DNA from: an uncultured Bacteroidia bacterium
GTDB lineage: Bacteria; Bacteroidota; Bacteroidia; NS11-12g; UBA9320
DNA length: 64,000 nucleotides
Direction: 5' to 3'
Assembly (NCBI GenBank): GCA_943789165.1
Contig: CALSTB010000003.1
Coordinates: forward strand, 62,001-126,000
Shown in pieces: positions 46,294-56,600 of this stretch. Under the pieces are notes generated by a model, which searched no databases, was not told where the DNA came from, and worked only from the letters and a program-made list of their open reading frames with translations. Position numbers and translations under genes: made by a program. Position 1 is the first letter of the stretch. The number at the start of each line of letters is the position of its first letter.

Positions 46294-48261
46294 CTATCGA
46301 ATGATACTTAGAACACCATTGATGGTTTCCCAGCGTCCAGTTTCTATGTTTCGGTAACGCACAATATACACGTAACTACCAATATGTGGTTCTTTCCCAT
46401 TCACAGTTCCATCCCATTTTTCAATCGGATTATCAGAGAAGAAAACTTGTTCACCCCACGTATTAAATATCGTCATTGTATAACCCTGTACTTCTGCCAC
46501 CATTCCGTTGATACCAAATAAATCATTAATTAAATCTCCATTTGGTGAGAAAGCAGTCGGTGCGTGTAAGAAGAAATCTAACTTCACATGAATATTACGC
46601 TCTGTTGTATCACTACACCCGTTTGCCGCAATGGCAATTAAGGTTGCAAAATAGTCGCCAGGCTCTAAAGTATGATCTACGATTGCTCCTGAATGCGTTG
46701 TTCCATCGGTGATTGACCAATTAAATGTAATTGCATCTGCAGAAGACTCATTCACAAATTGAATCGCAGGCTCAAGTAAGCTTGGCTCCTCTGGGTTAAA
46801 ACTAAATGCAGCCACAGGTTTTGCCAAAACATCAATTGGATTAGCTAAAACAAGGGTGTCTCTACATCCAGCTGCACTCAAGGCATCAACTGTTACAGTA
46901 AAACTACCAGGTGTTTGATATACATGGGTCGGACTCATAACCGAACCAGTATTTCCATCGCCATAATCAAAATTATACTGAGTAATTGTACCTGCAGCGA
47001 TTGTTGAGTTATTGGTAAATGTGACTAACAATGGTTGACATCCAGAAATAGGATCCGCAACTATATCAATCATTGGTAATGGTGCGATTGAGAAGCTTCT
47101 TGATACAGAATCTTTACATCCAAAAGCAGATGTAGCGATTAACTTTATTGAATACTCTGCTGGCGCCGCGAAGAATCTAGAAACCACGGATCCAGATGTT
47201 ACCGTTCCATCGTCGTACGTCCAATCTTCACTTGAAATACTTCCACTTGTGATGGTTGAATTTGAAGTAAATGTTGTGTTATCTCCAAGACAAGTATCTA
47301 CATAGCTAAATCTAGGCGTTGGTAAAGGATACACTTCAACGTCAACCACTTTTGTTCCAGCACAACCCGTAGAACTAGTTACGTTAAGTCGAAGGGTATT
47401 GGTTCCAACCGTAGTTGCTTTAATGATTGGCGTTTGCACCGTTGATTCAAGAGTATTATTTAAGTACCAATTGTTACCAGTTATACTTTCACCGGCTTCA
47501 ATTGAGCTTGTGTTCACAGGCTCAAGGTTTTCTCCTACACAAACTGGAGAAACTGTGAAATCGGCTGTCGGTTTCGCATAAATGTTGAATGAATCCAAAT
47601 GACTCATTTTACAATTGTACTTAGTAACCGCATCTAAAGTAATTTCATATCTACCTGTGGTTGCATAGTTTAATTTAACTGTATCACTCGTTTGCGTTGA
47701 ACCGCCTACTGTCCAGTCCCATGTTTTTACTGAATCACCATCGAGGTCAAGTATTGCTGCAATTTCTGCGTCGGTATTTTGACAGATACTCGGAATATTA
47801 AACCCAATGATTCTTGGATTGTAAATCGTTATAGACAACGTTGCAGTATCACGACATCCCTGATCAGAGACCGCGATAAGCTCAATATCTTTCGACCCTT
47901 TTGACGTATACTTCACTTTAGCCGTATCGCTTGTTGAAGTAAATCCATCATCTAAATTCCAGAACGACTGCGCCATAGTACCACCAGTAATGGTAGAGGT
48001 ATTCGTAAACGTAATTGTATCTGATAAACAATTAGATGAGTAAGAGAAATCTGCACTTATGTTAGGATCCACCTGCACTTGTTTCGTTATCGAATCTCGA
48101 CAGAGGGTATCTAGTGAGCCAACTAAGGTCACGTCATACATACCGTCGTTTGCAAACTGATGATTTACATCCTTTGTAGTATACTCAACTGAATTTGGGA
48201 ATTTCCATTTCCAATCTTTCAAGTGTGCCTTTATCCGCTGTTGACGTATTGGTGAAATCAA
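46294..48261 (-). CDS. PKD-repeat / CHU_C protein, C-terminal frame of a broken gene
   Basis: A 655-residue frame that continues the PKD-repeat protein read in the preceding frames; its formal start is not a real one, and homologous reading begins near KDWKWKFPNS. It consists of tandem PKD-like repeats (STITGGTMAQSFWNLDDGFT, YNFDYGDGNTGSVMSPTHVY) ending with a CHU_C domain (APTAFSPNGDLINDLF, IFNTWGEQVFFSD, NGVLSIIR). Removing one base near 48217-48222 joins it to the upstream frame. The whole gene is expected to be a type IX secreted surface protein of about 1,386 residues. Confidence 0.85.
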   Translation of the reverse strand: MISPIRQQRIKAHLKDWKWKFPNSVEYTTKDVNHQFANDGMYDVTLVGSLDTLCRDSITKQVQVDPNISADFSYSSNCLSDTITFTNTSTITGGTMAQSFWNLDDGFTSTSDTAKVKYTSKGSKDIELIAVSDQGCRDTATLSITIYNPRIIGFNIPSICQNTDAEIAAILDLDGDSVKTWDWTVGGSTQTSDTVKLNYATTGRYEITLDAVTKYNCKMSHLDSFNIYAKPTADFTVSPVCVGENLEPVNTSSIEAGESITGNNWYLNNTLESTVQTPIIKATTVGTNTLRLNVTSSTGCAGTKVVDVEVYPLPTPRFSYVDTCLGDNTTFTSNSTITSGSISSEDWTYDDGTVTSGSVVSRFFAAPAEYSIKLIATSAFGCKDSVSRSFSIAPLPMIDIVADPISGCQPLLVTFTNNSTIAAGTITQYNFDYGDGNTGSVMSPTHVYQTPGSFTVTVDALSAAGCRDTLVLANPIDVLAKPVAAFSFNPEEPSLLEPAIQFVNESSADAITFNWSITDGTTHSGAIVDHTLEPGDYFATLIAIAANGCSDTTERNIHVKLDFFLHAPTAFSPNGDLINDLFGINGMVAEVQGYTMTIFNTWGEQVFFSDNPIEKWDGTVNGKEPHIGSYVYIVRYRNIETGRWETINGVLSIIR

Positions 48262-48940
48262 CTCCTAATTGCGCACAAGTATCTTTAAAATCAAAATCTA
48301 AAATGAATCGCGGATGTTTCAACAATGTGTCTTGGTGTGTCGCAACACAACCGCTATCTGTGGTCACAGTTAAGTGAGCGATGTACGTACCTGAGTCTTG
48401 ATAAAAATGTTTAGGTGAAGCAAGTAAACTTGAATCTCCATCTCCAAACATCCACTTATTACTAGCAATACTTCCAGTTCGAACAGTGGAAGTATTCACA
48501 AACTCAGTACTGTCGAAGAAGCAAACATCTTCCACTGTAAAATCTGCTATGGGCAGTGGACTTATAGTAATAGTCCGTTTCATGGTATCGGTACATTGAT
48601 GATCCGTTTTCACAATAAACCTGACATCAAACTGGCCCGAAGTATCGTAATAAAAGGACGAGTTGACTGCATACTTAGTGGAATTATTATGGAAAATCCA
48701 TTGTCGCGAAATGATGTTATCATCTCCCTTTGCCTTACTTGAATCATAAAAATTCACCGTCGCTTTCTCACACAACAAGGTATGACCGAAATCCGAAATA
48801 GGTTTGCTATTCACACGAACCTCCATGAGTGGTTGAGTCATACGTCGAACAACCGTCGAAAAGTACTTTGTACGTATATAGATATACCTTGTACGTTCCA
48901 GTATCTTGGAACATGTGCTTGGTAAACTGGGCCGTATCAC
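48185..48940 (-). CDS. PKD-repeat protein, third frame of the broken gene
   Basis: Homologous reading runs from about 48866 (YFSTVVRRMTQPLMEVRVN) to about 48220 (DFTNTSTADKGTL); the first part of this frame and its last residues are out-of-frame sequence. It holds PKD-like repeats with RQWIFHNNSTKYAV and NKWMFGDGDSSLLASP. Upstream and downstream pieces continue the same protein in other frames, so I count it as an internal fragment rather than a gene. Confidence 0.7.
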   Translation of the reverse strand: MIRPSLPSTCSKILERTRYIYIRTKYFSTVVRRMTQPLMEVRVNSKPISDFGHTLLCEKATVNFYDSSKAKGDDNIISRQWIFHNNSTKYAVNSSFYYDTSGQFDVRFIVKTDHQCTDTMKRTITISPLPIADFTVEDVCFFDSTEFVNTSTVRTGSIASNKWMFGDGDSSLLASPKHFYQDSGTYIAHLTVTTDSGCVATHQDTLLKHPRFILDFDFKDTCAQLGVDFTNTSTADKGTLERLEMEIPKFS

Positions 48941-49151
48941 GTGTACCGTCCCCGTAATCCCAAATCCATTGGCTCACTTTGTACTCAGCTTGACCTTCAA
49001 ATTCTGCTGAATCTCCTAAACAGATAGAGTTAATATCAGCTTGTTGTTCAGCCGAGTTTACCAATTCAATTTGAGCTGTTAAATCTCGAACGTTGGCTCC
49101 AGCCGAATATCCATATGATTCATAATCCGCAAATCCATAAGCAATAGCCAA
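48807..49151 (-). CDS. PKD-repeat protein, second frame of the broken gene
   Basis: Reads MAIAYGFADYESYGYSAG, the typical end of the IgGFc-binding-type domain begun in the preceding frame, then one PKD repeat (SQWIWDYGDGTRDTAQ ... QDTGTYKVYLY). After about 48870 the frame leaves the homologous reading. The A5 run at 49150-49154 needs one more base to join it to the first frame. Internal fragment. Confidence 0.65.
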   Translation of the reverse strand: MAIAYGFADYESYGYSAGANVRDLTAQIELVNSAEQQADINSICLGDSAEFEGQAEYKVSQWIWDYGDGTRDTAQFTKHMFQDTGTYKVYLYTYKVLFDGCSTYDSTTHGGSCE

Positions 49152-50455
49152 AAACCAACATCCGAAGACATTTGATGGTTTCCTTTAGTTACTGTGATTT
49201 GTGAGTAAGAGTAGTTTTGATATTTCGGCACCTTTGTAAAAGACGCCGTTTTTCCATCAATTCTAAATGAACTAATTCCTGAATTAGGTATTATCACATT
49301 GATGTAATGGTCCTCAATATCCTCATACTCAGATGAATAAACCGTAATTTGTTTTAGGGTCTGCTCAATAGGGTTCAATATCGTCATAGACGGATCACCG
49401 TCACCCCCACATTTTCGAGAAGTTTGGTACTGTGCCACACAAATAGGTTTACCCGCTAAAATGTATTTTGTTTGATCAACATCGTACAAATCATACCGCT
49501 CACCTGCGTTTAATGCCTTAACCGTAGGAGGCCCAGATTCATGTGTAATGATAATATTTGTGTTGTCTTCCGCCGCTACAATCCTGACATTGTCTACCTT
49601 ACGTCCTTTGAACGGGATAGTAATAAATCGTGTTCCCCAGGATCTAGTCGGGTATAGTTGTTGGTATAAATTGTCTCTTGAATTCAGTCCACCACCAGGG
49701 CTACCACATAACAAATACGTATCACTACTTCCTGAAAACACAGCAACAGTTCTACAGTTTGAATTTGCTCCTGTATCAATAACTTCGATATGTGTTCCAG
49801 TTACGTCTTCTGTTGAACCCGAACTTTTTGCTCTTCCTTGATAACATTCACCAGCATCTAGTGTGATTTCATAACTTTTTCCTGCAGTACGATCTCCACT
49901 ACTACCTGATAAGGTTACAGTTGGAGTAATTCTCACCTTCGTATCGTCTTTACTAGCGATAATCATAAACTGAGAACGACCACTGTTTTGCAGCTGTTCG
50001 TATGACATCGCATAGTATTCTTTACCAGTTGTTGGTGTCGGAAGTACCAAGGTGGCATCTGAACAATATTGATTGTAAATGTGTGAATATACTACGATTC
50101 GCTTGTTTGAAACCACATGAATACCTCGATCCTCAATACAATCAGAACAGGCTACATAAGCCGTGTTTGTTGGAATTTGTACTAAGGTCATTTGATTGGC
50201 AGTAACTGAAAAACTTGAAGACCAAGATTGACCCGGTACTGAAACCGTACCTGAGGTGTTTGAATCAGAAGTAATATACAAATACATTGACGAAGAATAT
50301 CCGTTTCTGTGATTCATGTAACCAACCCAGAAGTCGGTGCCTTTGTTGGAACTGTTTTGTGCGAATGCGACATCTGTCGAGAATAGGAACATAACCAGAG
50401 CAAAAACTAAAACTGGTCTTAAAAATTTACTCTTAACTACTGACATAACGTGCAT
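49079..50455 (-). CDS. IgGFc-binding-type domain protein, N-terminal frame of the broken gene
   Basis: A 458-residue frame. Signal peptide (within residues 1-32, ends DVAFAQ), then an IgGFc-binding-like N-terminal domain (NKGTDFWVGYMNHRNG; YYAMSYEQLQNSGRSQFMII; ending near SSDVGF). The last 20 or so residues are out of frame. In related Bacteroidota proteins this domain is followed by PKD repeats and a CHU_C end, which are found here in the next three frames. A nearby Met at residue 4 is an alternative start. Confidence 0.85.
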   Translation of the reverse strand: MHVMSVVKSKFLRPVLVFALVMFLFSTDVAFAQNSSNKGTDFWVGYMNHRNGYSSSMYLYITSDSNTSGTVSVPGQSWSSSFSVTANQMTLVQIPTNTAYVACSDCIEDRGIHVVSNKRIVVYSHIYNQYCSDATLVLPTPTTGKEYYAMSYEQLQNSGRSQFMIIASKDDTKVRITPTVTLSGSSGDRTAGKSYEITLDAGECYQGRAKSSGSTEDVTGTHIEVIDTGANSNCRTVAVFSGSSDTYLLCGSPGGGLNSRDNLYQQLYPTRSWGTRFITIPFKGRKVDNVRIVAAEDNTNIIITHESGPPTVKALNAGERYDLYDVDQTKYILAGKPICVAQYQTSRKCGGDGDPSMTILNPIEQTLKQITVYSSEYEDIEDHYINVIIPNSGISSFRIDGKTASFTKVPKYQNYSYSQITVTKGNHQMSSDVGFWLLLMDLRIMNHMDIRLEPTFEI

Positions 50456-50767
50456 ATTGGAAACGCCTTTACCATAATGCTAAATACTTTCAACTAAATT
50501 ACTTTAACCCATAACAACGCAGAGTTTGCAGGGTTACCAAAAGTAATGATTTATTCACATTTGTTTGCTATGTCAGGAATTGCTGACACTCAGAATACAA
50601 ATCAAGTGTATATTCCTCCTCATCAACCAATTATACTAAAAAAAAAGGGGCTATATTTCTTATAAAAGCAAATAAAGCTGCCAAATCTAAGATTTTACAA
50701 AATATATGAACCGAGAAATCTGCTAGAAACTCGGGTAAATGAAAAAATGTGCTCAGAAGTATCCAAA
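50456..50767. other. 312-base gap between metH and the broken PKD gene
   Basis: No gene seen. It holds a possible metH terminator on the minus strand (weak CCGAG/CTCGG hairpin at 50711-50734 without a good T run), an A9 run at 50638-50646, and a TAnnTTTG box on the minus strand at 50538-50545 (TACTTTTG) that could drive the PKD gene with a leader of about 75 bases. Confidence 0.5.
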
Positions 50768-53419
50768 TTACAAGTTTGGCCGTAGCCATTTTCTCACCTT
50801 TTCAAGAGGCTCATTTTTACGTTCGGCTATGCTTTCCAATTGGTCTTCACCAATATGTCCGACGGCAAAATACTTGCTTTCTTTTGGACCAAAATAATAA
50901 CCAGAAACGGAAGCAGCAGGATACATCGCAAAGCTTTCTGTGAGTTCAGCGCCTATGTTTTGCTGCACATCCAAAAGATCCCAAATTTTCTGCTTTTCAG
51001 TATGATCCGGACAAGCAGGATAACCAGGAGCTGGTCTGATGCCTTGGTACTTTTCACGAATTAGCAATTGGTTGTCGAGAGATTCATTCTCAGCATAACC
51101 CCACTCAACTTTACGTACTTGCTGGTGCAAATACTCCGCAAATGCTTCTACCAAGCGATCTGCCAATATTTTAACCATTATGGAATGGTAATCGTCGTGA
51201 TCTTTTTCGTATTCACTCGCCAAATCTTGCGCACCGTGAATGGTCACCGCAAAACAACCCATATGTCCGTTTTTTCCTTTTGGTGCCACAAAATCCGACA
51301 ACGCCAAATTCGGTATTCCATTCCCCATTTTCCTTTGTTGACGCATAAATTCGAAGGACGCCAACGCCTCACCATTTTCCCCAAAGGTGTGCACCGTATT
51401 TAAGTTTGATTCAGCTTTAAACAAGCCAGAAACTCCTTTTGCTTCAAATGCTTTATCTGCAACAATCTGATTCAAAATCGCCTTCGCCTCAGTAAAAAGT
51501 TTAGTCGCTTCTGCTCCTACTACTTCATCTTCCAATATTGCTGGATACTTCCCAGCCAATTCCCAAGCTCTAAAAAATGGTGTCCAATCAATAAATGGAA
51601 TCAATTCTTCAATAGTCGGTCGCCAGGTTTTGACTTGATAATTTTTAGGCGCCGGCAAATCATGGTTATCCCAGTTAATTTCTAATCTGTTCTTGTTGGC
51701 TTGCTCAAACGTCAATATGGATTTAAGTTCTTGTCGTTTCTCATGTTCAACTGCCAGTTGTGCATAGGATCCCTTATATTCTAAAAACGTTTTTTCTGAA
51801 TTGTCCGACAACAAAGATCCTACCACAGGTACACTACGTGATGCATCTAATACATGTATCACCGCATTGGAATAAGACGGTGCAATTTTTACTGCGGTAT
51901 GAATACGTGAAGTTGTTGCACCACCAATAAGCAGTGGTGTTTTCATTCCGATTCTTTCCATTTCTTCAGCTACATCAACCATCTCATCTAAGCTCGGTGT
52001 AATTAATCCACTAAGACCAATTACATCAACGTTCCTCTCCTTTGCTGTGGTTAAGATTTTATCCATCGGCACCATCACACCAAGGTCAATGATTTCATAA
52101 TTGTTACACGCCAAAACGACACCCACAATGTTTTTACCGATATCATGTACATCGCCTTTAACTGTCGCCAACAATATCTTCCCTCGAGTACTTCCCGCTT
52201 TTTTCTCTTTTTCTAAATAAGGCAATAAGTAGGCAACCGACTTTTTCATCACCCTAGCACTTTTTACGACTTGAGGTAAAAACATTTTACCTGAACCAAA
52301 TAAATCACCAACGATATTCATTCCATCCATTAATGGCCCTTCGATCACTTTTAAAGGAGAGTCAAATTGTTGTCTCGCTTCCTCCGTATCCTCGTCGATG
52401 TAATCAGTGATTCCTTTAACCAAGGCATGTTTCAAGCGCCCTAACACATCTTCTTGTCGCCAAGCATCGTCTTTAACTAAAACCTTCCCTTTTTGCTTCA
52501 CTGATTCTGCAAAATCAACAAGTCTTTCTGTTGAATCCGGTCTTCGATTAAACAAAACGTCTTCTACTCGCTCAAGCAATTCTGGTGCAACTTCATCGTA
52601 CACTTCAATCATTCCGGCATTCACAATGCCCATATCCATTCCAGCCTTAATAGCATGATATAGAAAAGCCGTGTGCATAGCTTCCCGAACGGCATCGTTT
52701 CCTCTAAATGAAAATGAAATATTACTAACCCCACCACTCACTAAAGCGTGGGGTAAGTTTTCTTTTATCCACTTGGTCGCCTTAATGAAATCTATTGCGT
52801 AGTTATTGTGTTCTTCGATTCCTGTAGCGATTGCTAATATGTTAGGGTCGAAAATGATGTCATGAGGTGGAAAACCGACTTTCTCAACTAGAATATCATA
52901 ACTCTTTTTACAAATTTCTATTCTCCTTTCATAGGTATCGGCCTGACCTTTTTCATCAAACGCCATTACTACAGTGGCAGCACCAAATCGTTTGATAATT
53001 TTTGCACGTCTAACGAATTCTTCTTCGCCATCTTTTAAACTAATCGAATTCACAATTCCTTTGCCTTGCAAACACTTTAGTCCTGCTTCAAGAATCTCCC
53101 ATTTCGAAGAATCTAGCATCACAGGAACGCGTGAAATATCAGGTTCAGCAGCAATTAGGTTCAAGAAATTGACCATGGCTTCTTTGCCATCAAGCATGCC
53201 ATCATCCATATTGATGTCAATAACTTGAGCACCGTTTTCAACCTGTTGTCGTGCAACGGAAAGCGCTTCATCAAATTTGTTGTTTAGAATGAGCCGGGCA
53301 AACTTCTTTGACCCAGTGACATTGGTTCGTTCACCAACGTTTAAGAAATTTAAGTTCTTTGTAACGTTAAGTGGCTCTAATCCGCTCAGACGTAATATGG
53401 ATTCGTGTTTCTTGCTCAT
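50768..53419 (-). CDS. metH: Cobalamin-dependent methionine synthase lacking the homocysteine domain
   Basis: Transfers the methyl group from methyl-tetrahydrofolate through cobalamin to homocysteine. The 883-residue protein has the folate (pterin-binding) domain (about residues 20-280; [14 protein letters not shown]), the B12 cap (about 310-405), the B12-binding domain with the cobalamin-ligand His425 in GDVHDIGKN, and the C-terminal activation domain with [15 protein letters not shown]. The N-terminal homocysteine-binding domain (about 340 residues in E. coli MetH) is absent, as in the split MetH of many Bacteroidota; its partner must be encoded elsewhere. Preceded by a SAM-I riboswitch. 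Confidence 0.96.
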   Translation of the reverse strand: MSKKHESILRLSGLEPLNVTKNLNFLNVGERTNVTGSKKFARLILNNKFDEALSVARQQVENGAQVIDINMDDGMLDGKEAMVNFLNLIAAEPDISRVPVMLDSSKWEILEAGLKCLQGKGIVNSISLKDGEEEFVRRAKIIKRFGAATVVMAFDEKGQADTYERRIEICKKSYDILVEKVGFPPHDIIFDPNILAIATGIEEHNNYAIDFIKATKWIKENLPHALVSGGVSNISFSFRGNDAVREAMHTAFLYHAIKAGMDMGIVNAGMIEVYDEVAPELLERVEDVLFNRRPDSTERLVDFAESVKQKGKVLVKDDAWRQEDVLGRLKHALVKGITDYIDEDTEEARQQFDSPLKVIEGPLMDGMNIVGDLFGSGKMFLPQVVKSARVMKKSVAYLLPYLEKEKKAGSTRGKILLATVKGDVHDIGKNIVGVVLACNNYEIIDLGVMVPMDKILTTAKERNVDVIGLSGLITPSLDEMVDVAEEMERIGMKTPLLIGGATTSRIHTAVKIAPSYSNAVIHVLDASRSVPVVGSLLSDNSEKTFLEYKGSYAQLAVEHEKRQELKSILTFEQANKNRLEINWDNHDLPAPKNYQVKTWRPTIEELIPFIDWTPFFRAWELAGKYPAILEDEVVGAEATKLFTEAKAILNQIVADKAFEAKGVSGLFKAESNLNTVHTFGENGEALASFEFMRQQRKMGNGIPNLALSDFVAPKGKNGHMGCFAVTIHGAQDLASEYEKDHDDYHSIMVKILADRLVEAFAEYLHQQVRKVEWGYAENESLDNQLLIREKYQGIRPAPGYPACPDHTEKQKIWDLLDVQQNIGAELTESFAMYPAASVSGYYFGPKESKYFAVGHIGEDQLESIAERKNEPLEKVRKWLRPNL

Positions 53420-53430
53420 AACTATTTTGT

Positions 53431-53550
53431 ATCAAGAAACCGTTCTAGAATTGGTATCTATTCAGCCAACAGGCTGATAGGATGTAGCACCTTGTCTTTC
53501 AAACAGGTTGCCAAGACTTCACAGGACCTATTCCCTCCGTCTTTCTTGAT
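53431..53550 (-). ncRNA. SAM-I (S-box) riboswitch upstream of metH
   Basis: On the minus strand the conserved aptamer core is plain: ATCAAGAAAG (P1 5' side), GGAGGGA, then GTGAAGTCTTGGCAACC, GGTGCTACATCCT and a P4-like AGCCTGTTGGCT hairpin. The closing strand TTTCTTGAT (53431-53439) pairs perfectly with ATCAAGAAA (53542-53550) to close P1. It ends 11 bases before the metH ATG with no terminator, so control is probably at translation start. SAM binding should lower metH expression. Confidence 0.93.
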
Positions 53551-53557
53551 AACGCGG

Positions 53558-53565
53558 CAAAAATA
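53558..53565 (-). promoter_or_regulatory. Candidate -7 box for the riboswitch-metH transcript
   Basis: On the minus strand TATTTTTG matches TAnnTTTG and lies just upstream of the aptamer, so transcription would begin at about the 5' strand of P1. A possible -33 TTG is at 53582-53584 (minus), spacer 16. Confidence 0.55.
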
Positions 53566-53582
53566 AACATTTCCGATTGATC

Positions 53583-53614
53583 AAAAAAAAGCCCCGACAC
53601 AATGTGTCGAGGCT
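53583..53614 (-). terminator. Rho-independent terminator of the giant PKD/CHU_C operon
   Basis: Stem AGCCTCGACAC / GTGTCGGGGCT with one mismatch, loop of about 3 bases, then eight T in the minus direction. It lies 24 bases after the stop of the giant gene and upstream of the metH promoter. Confidence 0.9.
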
Positions 53615-53637
53615 TGAATTTATTCAATTAGGGTAAA

Positions 53638-56600
53638 TTATCGAATCAGAGTTACAGTACCACTTACAGGCTCTCCTACTTCGCCATTTTCTGGGCGGTT
53701 TTTCAACTTATAGTTGATTACGTAGAAGTAAGTACCTGCAGGACACTTGGTTCCTTTATTCATGATTGTTCCATCCCAACTGATGGCAGGATCATTTGTC
53801 TTAAATACAAGCTCTCCCCATCGGTTGTAGATATCAATTTCATATTCTTCCCATCCTTCAATATCAATTACAAACTGATTGTTCAAGGCATCTTCTTCAT
53901 CTGGAGAGAAGACGTTATAAGGAATGAATTTGATAAAGAAATCATTCTCAATTGTTTTACAAATGGTGTCGGTACATCCAATATCGTTAGTTGCAATTAA
54001 GCAAATAGCGAATGTGCCTACCGTTTCACCCCAGTTGTAGCAAATCTGTTCGTTGATATCATCCGTGTATTCAATGGTTGTATCACGCGTTTCGGTTTCA
54101 ATATGCCACTCGTACGTTTTCGCACCTTGAGAGGTATTGGTGAAACAGAAATCAGGCTTGTCCTTATCGATGATATCGAAATCAGCAGTTGGCGTGATTA
54201 CGGTTACATAACCCGTATCAACATCCTGACATCTAGGTCCAAAGTCCCCGACCGGTAGGTCGTAATTTGGTATCAGTTCGACTGTGTACGTGCCGGTTGC
54301 TTTATAGCTATGGCTCACAACATTAACTGGGTCATTCCTCGTTGCGGTGTCTCCATCGCCAAACGACCATTGGTAATACTTGTAAATCGTATCAGAATTA
54401 CTTGTAAACAACACTTCTTGGTTCGGACAAACAATGGTATCCGAGATTTCTAATTTAGCTGGGGCAACTGGCCTTACAACTACTTTAATCTTTCTTGGAA
54501 TTTTACCATCTTTTGTACTTGTGTCAGGGAATACTCTGAAACATCTGTTTGCAGATCCTTCAATGGTATCTTCCATCCACATCAGTAGTACGAAAGTTCC
54601 GGTATCAAGATACTGATGCTTCAAGATCTTGTTAGGGTCTGTAGTTGATGACGTATTGTTAATAGTATCTCCCCAGTTTACAATCCAACTTGGATTATAC
54701 ATTGGGTCGGCACTAATATTGGCTAATGCTACTGAGTCACCGACACAAATAACAATGGAGTCTTCTCCCCAAACACTACCACCATCAAACTCAAATCTTG
54801 GTTGCGGTCCTTCGATATAAATCTGTTTCTCAACGGAGTCTGTACAACCTAGTAAGGTGTAAATTTTCAACTTAACTGTAAACCAACCACTTGAGGTATA
54901 ATCATGTGCAGGGTTTTTCAATACACTTCTTGTTGAACCATCACCAAAGTCCCACTCATACCAAACCACGCTATCACATGGCTCATATACACCGTTAGGA
55001 CATGTATCACGACCTCTACATGGATCGAATACGATTGATGAGTCGAAGAAGTTTATGATACCATCACATGGATCACCACTTGCTCCTTGGTTTGTTTCAA
55101 AGTTTGCTTTAGCTCCAGTTACGAAAGCTGTAATAAATGCTGTATCTGTACATCCAATAGAGTCACGACTTGCCACAGCAATTACGTACTCACCTGGATT
55201 ATCGTACTGATGGAAGAAAGTAATAGATCTGTTGAAATCATCAACTCCATCACCATAATCCCAATCAACAGATTTGATTTCTAGTTTACTGTTCGCATAA
55301 CGTACCGGATCTTCCCAGAATTTACGAGGGTCAATTGGGTAGTCATTCGGGAATGCATCATCCCCATATTGCCAGTATCTAATACTATCGTATAACTGGT
55401 GTAAATCATCTTTACAAACTGCTTCATTTAACAATTCAAAGCGGTTTAGATAACCAACGTTCAACAGTTTCGCACCACTCTTCTCACAACCTACTCGGTT
55501 GTTCAAGAATATACCTGGCACCATTGGTCCGTTAGAATTCACCCAGAAAGTATCTTTCTTGGTTGGATCACAGAAATTCAATCGAACTTCTGGATGTCTG
55601 TAAGTAAACTTATATACATCAGGGATAACAGATCCACGCTTGTACACTGTATCCGTAGCAGTTAAATCATAAGGTGCTACCAATGTATCATAACCTTGAA
55701 TCGATGAATCTCTGAAGTGGAATACCTCTTCGATAATTCTAAACTCGGTTTTGGCATCGTTTGTATACTGGTACTTGTACTGATCCTTGAAGAATACATT
55801 CTCGTCAATACCTTTCTTACCAATAATGAAGTACTCACTGATACCTGTTGTGTCAATACAACCTACTGTACCATCACCTAACATCAATGCGAAATCTTCA
55901 TCTGGAATATCTCTGATGTCAAGATTCAATTGCTTCAAGATATCAATAAGAATTCTATCTGCTTGGTAGGTATTCACTTCATAATCCCAATCTCTATAAA
56001 TACGGGTTACAATAGTATCCAACATAACGTCTCCGAATAATTCATCTAAATCGTGTCGAACTACATAGTTATATAACCATTTGTCGGTTGCTTTATTCCA
56101 TGCAGTACCTTCATCGTTACGGCCTTTTGTAGGACCTTTATACTCTTGGAAGTACTGGAATTCTTCATAGTAACCAGATAATCTATCAGGATAACCCCAG
56201 TTCCATCTTAAGGCAGCAATACTGTCTTGGATTGGGTTTAACATTCTGAAGTAAGCCGTTCCACCAGCACATAATGCTAAAGGATCGTTTTGAGGCAATA
56301 AGATGTCAAACTGTGCATCTAAGTATTGGTAACGGAACATATCGCTATACCAAGCAGTATCTGTACATTCTGGCGCGATTGGGTTTCCATCTTTATCAGC
56401 CGCTGGAGGTCCATTACCGATAACTAAACCGATTGTGAACGAACCATTAGGTCGTTTGCTAGGATCATTTCCAATTTCACCAGAAGAGTATCCTTTTACA
56501 AACTGAGTTCCCCATTGTCCGATGATGTCATACGGCAAGATGAACGGAATTGGCAAACCTGGAGGAGGAGGAGCTAAAATGCCACCACTCTTGTAGTTAA

